Below, one piece after another: positions 10,571 to 20,733 of a DNA stretch of 64,000 bases. The stretch comes from Streptococcus sp. HMSC072G04 (GTDB taxonomy: Bacteria > Bacillota > Bacilli > Lactobacillales > Streptococcaceae): positions 1 through 64,000 of the forward strand of contig NZ_KV812007.1 of NCBI RefSeq assembly GCF_001813295.1. The letters run 5' to 3'. The translations under genes were made by a program, and so were the position numbers. Below the pieces are notes generated by a model. It had not been told where the DNA came from, did no database searches, and saw nothing but the letters and a program-made list of their open reading frames with translations. Positions within the stretch are counted from its first letter, which is position 1. Every line of letters begins with the position of its first letter.

Positions 10571-11568
10571 TGTTTGATTCGTCCTGCTTCCACTAAATGC
10601 TGTTGCCAGTAGGGGCTTGTTAAGTCGGCATAACCGATTGGGTCGCCTGCATGAAACATACGGTTATTGCCAAGGTATATCCCAACATGAGTAATATAAG
10701 AGCCAGCGTTATAGGTAGAATGAAAGAAAACCAAATCGCCAGCTTGTGCTTCCGATAGTGGGATATGCTGGGTCACATCATATTGCTGTTGTGCGGTTCG
10801 TGGTAAGTTAATTCCAGCTTTTCCATACGTCCATTGTGTCAGTCCGCTACAATCAAAAGAAGTAGTCGGGGAAGCTCCACCGTAAACGTATCGCCAGCCC
10901 TCATATTTCAGTGCTTCGTCCATGATGGCTTGTACCGTATCATCATCAAACTCTGTTGTGACAAGATACTGCGTTACCAGTTGCACATAAAACATATTGC
11001 CATAGTTGTATCGCCAGCCCCCATTGATAGGTATGGCTATGGGATTGGGGTAAGACACTTTTTCGCCACCTGAATACTCTTTTGAGAAACTTTGAGCCAG
11101 TTCAAAGGTATATTTATTTCCACGATTAGCCACATACCCTAAGAAACCACCACCATAATTGTAGGACTGGATAACCGATTCTAAATCTACACTGAGCCTT
11201 TCGCTACTGGCTAATAATTCACTGAAATACTTCACACCTTGCTTAATGGATTCTTCTGTACTCAATGAATTAGGTGGAAGACCGAGGGATTCCGAGGACT
11301 GCATAACATCTTCCGCAGTACCGCCCGATTCCACCTGTATAATCGCAAGAAGTATGTTGACATATTCTTCAACGCCATATTCTTTGGCATATTTTTCTAC
11401 CATAGGCTTATGAGCCAGCACTTCTGCGGAAACATTCACACCTCCATAATGAATATTGGAAATTCCGCTGTCCTGTTCATCTGAAAATAAAATGGCAACA
11501 AACAGAAGCAGTGAGAAGACCATCAAGAATAATCCAGAACCACCAATCACTAAAGTTTTCAACTTCAT
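10567..11568 (-). CDS. orf14: Conjugation cell-wall hydrolase Orf14 (lysozyme-like + NlpC/P60)
   Basis: Residues 1-30 form a membrane anchor. Residues about 55-200 resemble a lytic transglycosylase/muramidase with Glu80 in AIIQVESGG, and residues about 205-333 are an NlpC/P60 peptidase with Cys240 (FDCSGL) and His294 (ITHVGIY). The bifunctional enzyme opens peptidoglycan for the transfer channel. Coupled by overlap to orf13 and orf15. 333 residues as in Tn916. Confidence 0.95.
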   Translation of the reverse strand: MKLKTLVIGGSGLFLMVFSLLLFVAILFSDEQDSGISNIHYGGVNVSAEVLAHKPMVEKYAKEYGVEEYVNILLAIIQVESGGTAEDVMQSSESLGLPPNSLSTEESIKQGVKYFSELLASSERLSVDLESVIQSYNYGGGFLGYVANRGNKYTFELAQSFSKEYSGGEKVSYPNPIAIPINGGWRYNYGNMFYVQLVTQYLVTTEFDDDTVQAIMDEALKYEGWRYVYGGASPTTSFDCSGLTQWTYGKAGINLPRTAQQQYDVTQHIPLSEAQAGDLVFFHSTYNAGSYITHVGIYLGNNRMFHAGDPIGYADLTSPYWQQHLVEAGRIKQ

Positions 11569-13742
11569 GGTTTCTTACCGACTTTCTTAATGGTGGCGGT
11601 TTTGATTGGTGGTCTACTTCTTGTATTTTGTAGTGGTACTCTTTGAACAGTAGACGGACGTTCTTTTGTGATTGGACGTTGTGAAGTTCTATCTGCTGTA
11701 GTGGTTGAAGTTGCTGGCTTTTGAACGGTTTTTTCTTGAACGGTATTGCCTTGGCGTTCCACTTTTGGACTTGAAAAATCGGACTTAACTGCTGGACGCT
11801 CTTGTTTGGCTTGTTGAGATTCCTTATATGAAGTCTGAATATTAGACTGTTTTGAGGTCTGTTCATCATGATATTGTTCTTGTCTTGTAGTCGGTCTTTC
11901 ATGAACAGAAGAAGCAGGCTGTTTTTTCTGTTTGACCTGTTCCATTTCAGAGCGACGCTTCGCAATGGTTTTTCGCCTTTGTTCCTGCTGTTCCTTGCGT
12001 CCACTGGCTCTGTCCGCTTTGGTTTGAGAAATACTACTGGTTAAATCACGGACATTCTCTTTTACTTTGGATTTTCCTTGATATACTGCATATCTTGCAT
12101 TGGTCGGCAAATCTTTAACCTGTTCTTTCAAACCACTAGCAGTGTCTACCATTCTGTCTTTGGTATCAGCTACTGTACCGATGGTTTGACCGATACGTTT
12201 TCCAAGTGTTGATTTTTCCTTTCCGTCTGGTCGGGAGTGATCTGCTTGTGTCCTTGCAGAACTCCCCGAACCCGACTGTCCTTTTTTACCTGTAACAATG
12301 GCAGACCCAGCCCCTAGAGTAGTCATGGAACGTCCAAGTTTCCGCTGTAGACGGTGCATGTGAGCGTGCATAAGCATACGAGGTTTTCTCATCACACGAC
12401 TTCCCACACTTTGAGAATCGTTACTCTGTAGAGAAAACATACTCATTAAATCGCCCAGCTTGAAGTAGATTCCTGCAAAGGTCACAATCTGTAGAAAAGC
12501 AATCAAAAAGAACGGATAACCAGCCGATAAGGTATAGAGCATGGTTGAAATACTAAATGCTGTCGTAATAATCAATGTGATTCCAGCTCGTGTCAAAATG
12601 GTATTAAAGAGCTTTGTTATGGCTCGTTTTGACATACCATCAAATGATGGAATCATGCTTAAAATAAAGCTCACAGGCAGAAACATAGCATAGATGATAA
12701 AAAGTACCTGCGAGAAAATCATGATTCCTGTTAATAGGAATACAAATATGGAAATCCCAATATTGAAGACAAATAGGAAGAAGACTGTACCTAAACGGTT
12801 AATGGTCTTTGTAATGGTTAGATTGGTATTGCTTCTGTCTTCAATTTCTTCCGCAACAATTTTTTCTCTGTCTTCGCCATTGTTGGAATCTGGGCTGGTG
12901 GAGAGCAGGCTTTCCACACGGTCAATACCGATACTTTCAATGTCTGAACTGTTGTATTGAAGCAGTAGCCACGGTTGCTGAACCTGTATGGAAAACAGGC
13001 TATCTCTGATTAAGTCCACGCTGTCCTTGCCTTGACTATCGGAATGGGGCATGACAATCTTCGTGCCAAGTGATAAACTGGCATTACTGATGTCTGATGA
13101 AAAGTCATTGATTTTTTTAATGTAGTCGGGAGCGTAGGCAATAAAGGAAGCCGATAGGATAAACACCAGCACAAAATTCATAATGGCATGAATTGCCTTT
13201 GTGGTTTCTCTCTTTATCAGTCCCGTATAGGCAACATAAACCCCAAGAACCAAAATCAAGAGTAAGAGGAATCCAACATAGAAACCCTCTGTTGAAAATC
13301 CGTTTGCACTCACACCAGCTAAGGTCTGCATATTCTTACCAATGGAATCTGCTGTAGCGGAAATGAAGTCTAAGGAATAGGCTTCCTGTACTAAGTAACC
13401 TGTCGCATTGGAAACATACAAACTGATTGTCCAAATAAAATTGGTAATGGCATATAGTCCATACATGACCTGTTTTCCAATCCCGTCCGACCAGTTCCAC
13501 GGAAGCCAGCCCCAGCTATTATCCACATAAAAATCCAGTTGATAGTTTTCAAGTGGGTATCGGCTGTATTCATTTGCCACATTGACCGTATCATCTACCA
13601 AGCCCGCAGCTTGAACCACCGTTCCCAGCATGGCTAAAAGAAAAATGGCAATCACAAGTGTGAAAGCCACTGTCATTGCCACTTTACCTAGACGTTTCAG
13701 CGTCCAGTTTGATTTTATTCTGTTTACTATTGATGGTTTCAC
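11565..13742 (-). CDS. orf15: Conjugation membrane protein Orf15 (TcpH/VirB6-like)
   Basis: The 725-residue protein has an N-terminal signal-anchor, about seven further membrane segments up to residue 430, and a long basic, Gln/Lys/Ser-rich tail (from about 460) that should be cytoplasmic. This layout is that of VirB6/TrbL-like channel proteins. It is slightly shorter than the roughly 750 residues I recall for Tn916, a difference most easily placed in the low-complexity tail. Overlaps orf14 by four bases. Confidence 0.9.
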   Translation of the reverse strand: MKPSIVNRIKSNWTLKRLGKVAMTVAFTLVIAIFLLAMLGTVVQAAGLVDDTVNVANEYSRYPLENYQLDFYVDNSWGWLPWNWSDGIGKQVMYGLYAITNFIWTISLYVSNATGYLVQEAYSLDFISATADSIGKNMQTLAGVSANGFSTEGFYVGFLLLLILVLGVYVAYTGLIKRETTKAIHAIMNFVLVFILSASFIAYAPDYIKKINDFSSDISNASLSLGTKIVMPHSDSQGKDSVDLIRDSLFSIQVQQPWLLLQYNSSDIESIGIDRVESLLSTSPDSNNGEDREKIVAEEIEDRSNTNLTITKTINRLGTVFFLFVFNIGISIFVFLLTGIMIFSQVLFIIYAMFLPVSFILSMIPSFDGMSKRAITKLFNTILTRAGITLIITTAFSISTMLYTLSAGYPFFLIAFLQIVTFAGIYFKLGDLMSMFSLQSNDSQSVGSRVMRKPRMLMHAHMHRLQRKLGRSMTTLGAGSAIVTGKKGQSGSGSSARTQADHSRPDGKEKSTLGKRIGQTIGTVADTKDRMVDTASGLKEQVKDLPTNARYAVYQGKSKVKENVRDLTSSISQTKADRASGRKEQQEQRRKTIAKRRSEMEQVKQKKQPASSVHERPTTRQEQYHDEQTSKQSNIQTSYKESQQAKQERPAVKSDFSSPKVERQGNTVQEKTVQKPATSTTTADRTSQRPITKERPSTVQRVPLQNTRSRPPIKTATIKKVGKKP

Positions 13743-13744
13743 AT

Positions 13745-16192
13745 TTACACCTCTTTTCGCACAGGTGGTCTGGTATCAAAGGCATGGAGCAGTTCTTCAA
13801 ATACAGGGTGGAACTGTATCACACCGACACGACCATATAAATCACTGATAAGGCATTGCCCGTTTTCCAAATCACGCAATCGCTTCTGATTGTTTTCGTC
13901 CTCTGGGTCTACACCAAAAAAGGCTAAGGTCTTTTTAATCTCGTTAAGGTCAGTGGAACGAAATGCAAATTTTAAGCCGAGGTTATTTTTCAGTTTTTCA
14001 TCTAAGAGGTCGTCTGTATTTTGGGTCACGAAATATACCCCAGCGTTCATAGCACGACCAGCCCGAACCAGCTTCATAGATAGTGTTTTTCCTTGTGCTA
14101 CCTGTAAAAAGCTCCATGCTTCGTCTAAATCTACAATCTTGAAAATGCTTCGGTCTGTATGGATAAAGTCTAAAGCAAAGGTACTAATGACAATCAGCAT
14201 AGCAACGGATAAAAGCTCCATAGTGGTATATTCCTCAAAGGAAGTTTCCTTGTCGGGAAGTACCAAGTCCGCAACCTGTATAATGTTCAGTTGTTTTTCT
14301 AAGCTGATAGACTGCTCCACATAACCATTACTGAATAATAAATGTGCAAAGTCATAGTCTGTAAAACTTTCGATATGGTCGGCTATACTGGTACTTAGTG
14401 GCGTATTCTCAACCCGTAATTCCTCAATCACTTTCATCAACCCTCGTACTTCACTATTGGTTACTGCACGAATGGCTTTTCTAAGGATTGGGAAGCGTTC
14501 CCCATCACGAGAGGAAATCCCCGTAAGGAATGTCAGAATATCAATAGCCAGTGATTCAGAATCTTTGGGATTTTTCATAATCACATAAGGGTCAAGTAAG
14601 CCTTTGTTTTTCTCATCAGAAGTCAGAGTGACGATATTGATTTCATGGGAAATCTCTGGCAAGGTTTCTTTCCATCTGCCACGTACTGCTTTTGGGTCTA
14701 CAATCACTGCTTGTGCCCCATAAAGCACCGCATAATAGACGATAAGGTTATTCGCAAAGGATTTACCACCACCCAGCGAACCAACAAAAGCCGACGCTAA
14801 CGCATTGGTTACTGAACCCTTAACCCCTTGACTGGCAAGAGCAGGTTTCAGATAGACATTGCGTCCAGTATCTAAGCTGTAGCCAACATAAATCCCCTCA
14901 TTTTCCCCCAGCATTTGAGTAGCACCAAAACCTAAACCAGCGAGGAAATCAGAGGTCACGTATTGAATATAATCATTCATATAACGCTTGCTGGCAGGTA
15001 AAAATTCTTCATGTAAGCCGAGCATATCCCCAAATGGTCGTACCAGTTTTACGCTTAAATCGTCATAAAAATCTTTCACTTCATTACAACGACGTTTGAG
15101 TTCGTCAAGATCATTTGCTGATACCCTTACCACATAAGACAGCTTGTACATAGATTCCTTGCTTTGGTCTAAATTGGTTTCCAGCTCATTCACACTTTCC
15201 AGAGCTTCCGCCACATTGGAGCTGGTTTCATTATCACTTTGCCAAGCGTGGTTATCCAAGTCTTTCAGTTCTTTCTTTTTATTGCGGACAGTAGATAGGG
15301 CTTTACGATTCGCTACAATTTCCACATTCATTGACGTATCAATCGGGAATGTAAATTGCTGTTGCTGGTAGTAGAAGATTTCAGAGGACGGGAAGTCCAG
15401 TTCTCCGACAATGCTGTTAATGGTAAAGTAAGCTACATAGACGGTTTCATCTTCCTGCTGGATTTTCAAATATCGCTGTTTTTCTTCCACCAAACAGCGA
15501 GTAGGCTTAATCAAGTCATAGTATTTAATCAGCGTTTCATTATCCAGCTTTTTCTTTGATAGATGGTACTCATACTCTTCATAGGCAGTGCCTGTCTGTC
15601 CGTAAAGGTGTTCAATCAGATAGCCGAAGTCGTCCTTATCTAACCTGCGGATTTTGAAACGACGAGAGATTTTATTTTCTAAGAGCTTTTCCATCTTCTG
15701 AAAACGCAGGATTTCATCATTACTCATACTAACAAAATCGCCCATCAGCTTATGGTTCACATCATAGACAAAATCAGACAAAGCATTTTTTGCTTCAACG
15801 GTAAGACTTTTCATAGAAAACTCCTGATCGTTGAGAAGCAACTTAAAGCCGATAAAGAAACGGTAGTTCACTTGATTTTCGCCAATCATGGATATTAAAG
15901 CGTCTGTCTGTTGGTCGATTTTGTCATAGGCAACCGCTTTGAGCTTGCCAGTGACTTCATTTTTGGAACGCTCTTGTGCAGAACGTATGCTGGATTCTGT
16001 ACTGATTTGTAAAGCATGAATTTTGCCATCACGATTTTGTGCGATAAGCTGTCTGAAAGAATCATGCACTTGTATTTTCTGTTCTGGACTTAGAAATGAG
16101 TAATTGTAAGGAACAAGCTCATAGTAAGCATAACATTCCCCGTCTTTATTCCAGACGAGATTGTTTTCAATGTATTTAATTGGATATGCCAT
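13745..16192 (-). CDS. orf16: Conjugation ATPase Orf16 (VirB4/TcpF-like)
   Basis: From the MAYPIKYIENN start the protein is 815 residues, the Tn916 length; a frame open 51 bases further upstream is ignored because it would extend deep into orf17. Walker A is GSLGGGKSFANN in the second half and Walker B follows near KIVDLDEAWSFL. It powers assembly of, or substrate movement through, the transfer channel at the inner face of the membrane. Overlaps the orf17 end by 17 bases. Confidence 0.95.
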   Translation of the reverse strand: MAYPIKYIENNLVWNKDGECYAYYELVPYNYSFLSPEQKIQVHDSFRQLIAQNRDGKIHALQISTESSIRSAQERSKNEVTGKLKAVAYDKIDQQTDALISMIGENQVNYRFFIGFKLLLNDQEFSMKSLTVEAKNALSDFVYDVNHKLMGDFVSMSNDEILRFQKMEKLLENKISRRFKIRRLDKDDFGYLIEHLYGQTGTAYEEYEYHLSKKKLDNETLIKYYDLIKPTRCLVEEKQRYLKIQQEDETVYVAYFTINSIVGELDFPSSEIFYYQQQQFTFPIDTSMNVEIVANRKALSTVRNKKKELKDLDNHAWQSDNETSSNVAEALESVNELETNLDQSKESMYKLSYVVRVSANDLDELKRRCNEVKDFYDDLSVKLVRPFGDMLGLHEEFLPASKRYMNDYIQYVTSDFLAGLGFGATQMLGENEGIYVGYSLDTGRNVYLKPALASQGVKGSVTNALASAFVGSLGGGKSFANNLIVYYAVLYGAQAVIVDPKAVRGRWKETLPEISHEINIVTLTSDEKNKGLLDPYVIMKNPKDSESLAIDILTFLTGISSRDGERFPILRKAIRAVTNSEVRGLMKVIEELRVENTPLSTSIADHIESFTDYDFAHLLFSNGYVEQSISLEKQLNIIQVADLVLPDKETSFEEYTTMELLSVAMLIVISTFALDFIHTDRSIFKIVDLDEAWSFLQVAQGKTLSMKLVRAGRAMNAGVYFVTQNTDDLLDEKLKNNLGLKFAFRSTDLNEIKKTLAFFGVDPEDENNQKRLRDLENGQCLISDLYGRVGVIQFHPVFEELLHAFDTRPPVRKEV

Positions 16193-16568
16193 AAAATTCA
16201 CTCCTAACTGCTGTAATGGCTTCTTGTGGCTGGTTTCTGCCAAGCGTTACTTTTTTTCCTGCATAGGTCAGCTTTGGTCGCAGTGCATAAGCAATGACAG
16301 ACTTCAAAAATCCATAAGGCTTTTTACCATCAAAAGTTTTTGTAGACATAAACCATGTGAAAGCCACAGGAATCCCAAAGTATTTGAGAAATGCTCCCTC
16401 TATCATGGAAAGAGGGGGCAAGTTGCCAAGTATCATCACTGCAAAGAGTGACACGACAAACCATGTCATTTGCGTAAAGGTTATGGGAAACGGAAGTCTA
16501 AAATCATTGATAGAATACAGTACCTTTTCCACAGACCAGATACTGGTATAGCTTCGTATTTTCTTCAT
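16176..16568 (-). CDS. orf17: Conjugation membrane protein Orf17 (TcpE-like)
   Basis: A 130-residue form starting MKKIRSYTSIW is chosen because AAAGGATTG lies at the right distance; the frame is open further upstream but would run over orf18. Two hydrophobic segments (TWFVVSLFAVMILG and the following loop region) fit TcpE, an integral membrane partner of the VirB4-like ATPase. Sits in the continuous transfer operon. Confidence 0.85.
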   Translation of the reverse strand: MKKIRSYTSIWSVEKVLYSINDFRLPFPITFTQMTWFVVSLFAVMILGNLPPLSMIEGAFLKYFGIPVAFTWFMSTKTFDGKKPYGFLKSVIAYALRPKLTYAGKKVTLGRNQPQEAITAVRSEFYGISN

Positions 16569-16656
16569 GTAATCAATCCTTTCATAAAAAATAGGGGTAG
16601 CTGATTGAGCCACCCCGTAAAATAGAAAATCTGCCAGTAGTAATGTACCGACAGAT

Positions 16657-17154
16657 TTAATAGACGATTTCAAAAATCCCATGATTGGTTGAGATAAACG
16701 TTCCTGAAAGGTCTAAATCCCGACCATAGGCTTGATAATCAATATAGTTTTGAAGACTAGCTGGTACTTCGCCTAAAGCACCCGTTTCTTCAATGTAGTA
16801 GCGTGCCACGTCATACATATCATCACAATCGGAATGAATGATAATATCCTCTTGATGTTCGCTTAGTTCTTCAATGCTTGAAAAATGAGTGAGCAGAGCA
16901 GATAGCTCCGATTGTAATTCTTCGGGTAATTCCGATACCATTTCCCATAGTCGATTGAGTTCGCCAATGGAAGTGTATTCGTCAACCGTAAAGGGTAACT
17001 CGTAGTCATGAATGGCGTATTCCTCATATTCATCATTCAAGCCGATTTTCTCTTTGACTTCCTCAAAGTCAATGGGAAAGGTAAACCACGCACCGACCAA
17101 TTCGCCCTCATTGTATTTGCCTAAATTCGCAATATAGACTTGCATATCGTCCAT
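16657..17154 (-). CDS. ardA: Antirestriction protein ArdA (Orf18)
   Basis: A 165-residue, strongly acidic protein (many Glu/Asp, for example EEVKEKIGLNDEYEEYA) that mimics bent B-form DNA and blocks type I restriction enzymes when the element enters a new host. Length and position match Orf18 of Tn916, whose structure established this mimicry. Full length. Confidence 0.95.
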   Translation of the reverse strand: MDDMQVYIANLGKYNEGELVGAWFTFPIDFEEVKEKIGLNDEYEEYAIHDYELPFTVDEYTSIGELNRLWEMVSELPEELQSELSALLTHFSSIEELSEHQEDIIIHSDCDDMYDVARYYIEETGALGEVPASLQNYIDYQAYGRDLDLSGTFISTNHGIFEIVY

Positions 17155-17270
17155 ATATTCACGTCCTTTCTTTGTAGAGATTCAAAAATCCCTACCGCAC
17201 TTCGTTTGGTGTACCATTCCTTTGCGGAACATAAGAAAACCACTTATATTCCACAAAAGAACGGTTTTAT

Positions 17271-17492
17271 TTAAGCACCAATAATGCGATTGAATAGCTC
17301 TAGTAAAATGTCTTTTACTCCAGCAGCGTTGAAGACTAAGCCAACCGCAATAATCGCAATAATTAAAAAGCCAATCAGTTTGCTAAACTCACGCTTGAAG
17401 CCAAGATACAAGCCAATCACAACGATTGCTAAAAGCACCAGTGATTGAGCGTTTGATAGAAACCAGTTATAAAGGTTTTGTCCAAAATTCAT
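17271..17492 (-). CDS. orf19: Conjugation protein Orf19, small membrane protein
   Basis: A 73-residue protein with two hydrophobic segments (about 16-32 and 38-60). Same length and place as Tn916 Orf19. Probably a pilin-like or channel component (VirB2/TrbC-like topology), which is inference. A 116-base gap to ardA contains an inverted repeat near 17176-17265. Confidence 0.88.
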   Translation of the reverse strand: MNFGQNLYNWFLSNAQSLVLLAIVVIGLYLGFKREFSKLIGFLIIAIIAVGLVFNAAGVKDILLELFNRIIGA

Positions 17493-17534
17493 AAAAATGT
17501 TCTCCTCTCTATATTCAATGAATTTGTATTTGAG

Positions 17535-18740
17535 TTATTTTTTTGTTGTTATCACGTCCTGTTCTTTTACTGACTGTTGCTTCAAAATCTGCTTGTGTCG
17601 GTCTGTCAGTTTCGCATGGTCGAGAATGTCTTTTACAACCTGCGTCTGGTTGATTTCATCAAGTTTAATCGCAACCTTTAAGGTCGGGGCAACTTGATGA
17701 GATAGCCAGTTCAGCGTCCTTTGGAAGGAGTAAGGCTCTGGTTTTGTGGTTAGTTTTAATCGTTCACGATTGTTCCCAATAAACCAAGCCCATTCTTCAT
17801 TCAGTTTCCAATCAGAACGAGGTTTGGAATCGTCTTTATCTACAAAACGGATATACCGATTGATAATTTTAAAGGCGGTATGCTCTGGATTGTCATAGAC
17901 GAGTAAATCACGGACTGCATAATAGGCACGCTCATTTTTCAATCGAATCTCAAAACGGTTTTTTACTTCTGCGTCTTCAATGGGAATATCATTTTTCTTG
18001 TACTGCTCGTAGTCCTTTTCATAGATACAGAAATAAACTTCACTTTGTAATGAACCGATATAGAGGGTGTTTCCCATACATTCCTTTTCCTCTTTGCGTA
18101 CCAGTTCGCCACTGCGATAGCTTTTAAAACTGCGGAAGACGGAGATACATTCTTCCTGTTGGCACTTTTCAGTGAGTACAGGGATATTTAAAATCCCTGT
18201 CTTATCGTTAATGGCAAGGTCAAGGCGTTTCATCACACCGCCAGCCACCAAAACGTCCATAAAGAACTCATACCAGCTTCTTTGTTGTGCCAGAAGATAG
18301 CTTTCAAATTGTCTGCACCCACGACCTTTCAATTCCACCAGAACTCCTTTGTCCAGTTCATGGGAGCAAAGGACGAATATGTCGCCTAAAGCATAATGCT
18401 CTGAATAAGAATAGAAACCATAGTCCTCATGAAGAAAATAGGACAGTTTCAGTTGTAAGATGTTTTCGACCACCTGCTGTACGTCTGTTGTCGGAAAGCG
18501 AATCCTTACATAATCAAACAGCATTTCAAGGGGAGCGTCGGGATTGAAGCGTTCCAGAGCTTCCCAAAGGGACTGCTGTAAATCCTCTGATGGCTTGACT
18601 TTTCCTGTTTCAATATCGCTTAGATACTGCCTTGTAATACCAGTCGCAACAGCTAAACGGTTTTGAGATAGTCCATAAGCCAAGCGTTTTTCTTTTAAAT
18701 GCTGTAACCAAGTTTGTTCATTCAGTAAAAATCCCTCCAA
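17535..18740 (-). CDS. orf20: Relaxase / rolling-circle initiator Orf20 (MobT)
   Basis: 401 residues: an N-terminal XRE-type helix-turn-helix (about residues 15-70, GLSQNRLAVATGITRQYLSD) followed by a Rep_trans-type nicking domain, as in MobT relaxases. It cuts oriT, just upstream, to start single-strand transfer and intracellular rolling-circle replication; in Tn916 the integrase adds strand specificity. Full length. Confidence 0.95.
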   Translation of the reverse strand: MEGFLLNEQTWLQHLKEKRLAYGLSQNRLAVATGITRQYLSDIETGKVKPSEDLQQSLWEALERFNPDAPLEMLFDYVRIRFPTTDVQQVVENILQLKLSYFLHEDYGFYSYSEHYALGDIFVLCSHELDKGVLVELKGRGCRQFESYLLAQQRSWYEFFMDVLVAGGVMKRLDLAINDKTGILNIPVLTEKCQQEECISVFRSFKSYRSGELVRKEEKECMGNTLYIGSLQSEVYFCIYEKDYEQYKKNDIPIEDAEVKNRFEIRLKNERAYYAVRDLLVYDNPEHTAFKIINRYIRFVDKDDSKPRSDWKLNEEWAWFIGNNRERLKLTTKPEPYSFQRTLNWLSHQVAPTLKVAIKLDEINQTQVVKDILDHAKLTDRHKQILKQQSVKEQDVITTKK

Positions 18741-18917
18741 TCAAAAAGGCGTATGTCAACTTTTAAAGCCCATTTGACATACGCTGAAATTTTGTAAATC
18801 CCTTGTAACCAAAGGATTTTCTAATGTTTTTTTGACTGTTTCCTGTCGATTTGTACCCCCCTGTTAGATACGGGGGGTTAAGTGCTGGCGTGGCTATTGC
18901 CACACCAGCCAGCAAGA
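18741..18917. other. oriT: oriT of the Tn916-like element
   Basis: Between orf20 and orf21 are three hairpins: GCGTATGTCAA / TTGACATACGC (18749-18785 area), ACCCCCCTGT / GGGGGGT (18855-18878) and GCTGGCGTGG / CCACACCAGC (near 18883-18908). The central one closely resembles the nic-site hairpin of ICEBs1, a MobT-type element. Position beside the relaxase gene agrees with the mapped Tn916 oriT. Confidence 0.85.
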
Positions 18918-20303
18918 TCAGTCCACACCTGCGACTTCCGCTTCGCACGTCGCCTGCGTGGACTGTCTGCTGTTGGATAACTTTTTAATTTCCTCCAAGA
19001 AATCATATCCTTTTGGTACAAGGGGAGTATAAAACTCTGATATGACACTTGTTCCTACATCAACATAGCCACGACCTTTGATTCGCTTTAAGAAGAAATC
19101 CTTTTGTACGTCACTGCCAAACATCATGCCATAGCCCATTTCAGACATACGACCTAAAGCCACTCTGAAATTAAACTGATCACGGATTCCGTCGCCTAAA
19201 TATTTTGCGTCTGGACGTTGACAAGCCAGTATTAGAAAGAAGCCAGCTTGACGACCTAACATGACAATCTGTTTCAGCTTATTCATAACTGCGGTGTTTT
19301 CTTTTGTTCCCAGCATTTCCATGAAAGCGACGTATTCATCAAAGATTAAGAAGTGTGCCGGGAGACCTAAGTAAGCATAATTTTTGCCAGTCTTATAGTT
19401 CTTCATCTGCTTCATTTCCTCACTACGTTTCATCATTTCTTCATAGAATGTTTCAATGCAAGAAAGCAAGTCTTCTTTTCTATAGTAGACATTTGCCATC
19501 ACAGAACCTAAGTCCGCAAGGTCAGCATTTTTCGGGTCAAGAATATACAGTTTTGAATCTGTATGAAGCAAGGCTTCAATCAGTGTCAGTATAAAGTAAG
19601 TTTTACCGCCACCTGTACCACCAGCAATCAACATATGAGGGAGCTTATCATATTCCCACCATACGTTTTTCATTAAGCGAAGTTTACCATCTTTAGCTTC
19701 TACTTCATCAATAGAAATACGACTGGCTATGGTGTCATAGAGCAAAGTATATTCCACATAGGAATCCTTTAACTCTTTATCCGTCAGCTCACAGTACAAG
19801 CCACTCTCTAATTTCTTTTCCAAGTGTAAGAGTTGGTCTTGATATTTTCCCAGCGTGATTTCCACCCGTATCTGTATCAAGCCATTTTTAAGTCGATAAT
19901 ACATTTTAGGGAAGTAGGTTATCTTTTCCTTTGTACGACCAGCACTATCTTTAAAGAAACCCTCTGTTTTGACCTGTTCAGATTCATACCACTTGTTTTC
20001 AAGTATCATCTTTGCCAGTTTTTGACGGTGGTAAAGTTGTTTAACCGTATCATAGCGAACCCGTTTGAATACAAACGCTACCAGCAAGCAGATAAGAATT
20101 GCGACACTGAAACTGATAATTAAATAGGGAATGTCAATCTTATCTGCTTGTGATAGGTTAAAATCCTGCCAGTTGATCTGCTGGATTGTCTTCACATGAA
20201 ACAGTCCGACAACCAGCAGGAAAACAGGCAGGAGTGACGCTATCGTAAAATGAAAGACTAAATCTTTACCAGATGGGCGAATCCTTTTACCACGCTGTTT
20301 CAT
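18918..20303 (-). CDS. orf21: Coupling protein Orf21 (FtsK/SpoIIIE-type, TcpA)
   Basis: 461 residues with two N-terminal membrane segments (about 16-35 and 52-70) and an FtsK/SpoIIIE ATPase domain. Walker A is AGGTGGGKTYF and Walker B LIFDEYVAFME. It recruits the relaxase-bound strand to the transfer channel. The short tail beyond LSNSRQST reads into the oriT region, as in Tn916. Confidence 0.95.
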   Translation of the reverse strand: MKQRGKRIRPSGKDLVFHFTIASLLPVFLLVVGLFHVKTIQQINWQDFNLSQADKIDIPYLIISFSVAILICLLVAFVFKRVRYDTVKQLYHRQKLAKMILENKWYESEQVKTEGFFKDSAGRTKEKITYFPKMYYRLKNGLIQIRVEITLGKYQDQLLHLEKKLESGLYCELTDKELKDSYVEYTLLYDTIASRISIDEVEAKDGKLRLMKNVWWEYDKLPHMLIAGGTGGGKTYFILTLIEALLHTDSKLYILDPKNADLADLGSVMANVYYRKEDLLSCIETFYEEMMKRSEEMKQMKNYKTGKNYAYLGLPAHFLIFDEYVAFMEMLGTKENTAVMNKLKQIVMLGRQAGFFLILACQRPDAKYLGDGIRDQFNFRVALGRMSEMGYGMMFGSDVQKDFFLKRIKGRGYVDVGTSVISEFYTPLVPKGYDFLEEIKKLSNSRQSTQATCEAEVAGVD

Positions 20304-20331
20304 GCGAAAAAGTCTCCTTTCTACCTAGCGA

Positions 20332-20718
20332 CTATTTGTCTTGTGTCGGTTCTTTCTTTGCTTGTGGTTGAGCTTTGAATGAACTAGAATCCTTTGTCAG
20401 CACAATATCGTCTGCCTTGATATACCAGTCAACATCTGCTCCTTGATAGGTGGCAGTAGCAACGGTGTCCGCAATGGGATTGATAAGTTCCACCCGTGCG
20501 TTATAATCAAACTCTTTCAAAGGCACGCTGGCAGGAATACTTACTTGAATCATGCGTCCTTGTCCTTTGGATTTTAAGTCATAGGTACGTTCCTTGATTT
20601 CATCTGAAACCGACCCGTCTTCATTTTGGATTCTCACTTCACGACGTAGAGCAGAGAATTTCAATTCTCCAAAAGTCGTGTCTTTATCTAATACAATGCC
20701 ATTTGCTAATCTCATCAT
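20332..20718 (-). CDS. orf22: Tn916 Orf22, DUF961 (YdcP-like) protein
   Basis: 128 residues. The middle region (DLKSKGQGRMIQVSIPASVPLKEFDYNARVELINP) is homologous in style to Orf23 just upstream, so the two are probably an ancient duplication. DUF961 proteins occur at the start of Tn916/ICEBs1 transfer operons; ICEBs1 relatives take part in element replication. Two adjacent ATGs compete; the first is used here. Confidence 0.9.
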   Translation of the reverse strand: MMRLANGIVLDKDTTFGELKFSALRREVRIQNEDGSVSDEIKERTYDLKSKGQGRMIQVSIPASVPLKEFDYNARVELINPIADTVATATYQGADVDWYIKADDIVLTKDSSSFKAQPQAKKEPTQDK

Positions 20719-20733
20719 TTTTCCTCTCTTTCT

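Noticed and set aside
11477-12004. Minus-strand 175-codon frame inside orf15
   Set aside because: Low-complexity repeat coding of the Orf15 tail makes long chance frames; the real frame is the transfer gene.
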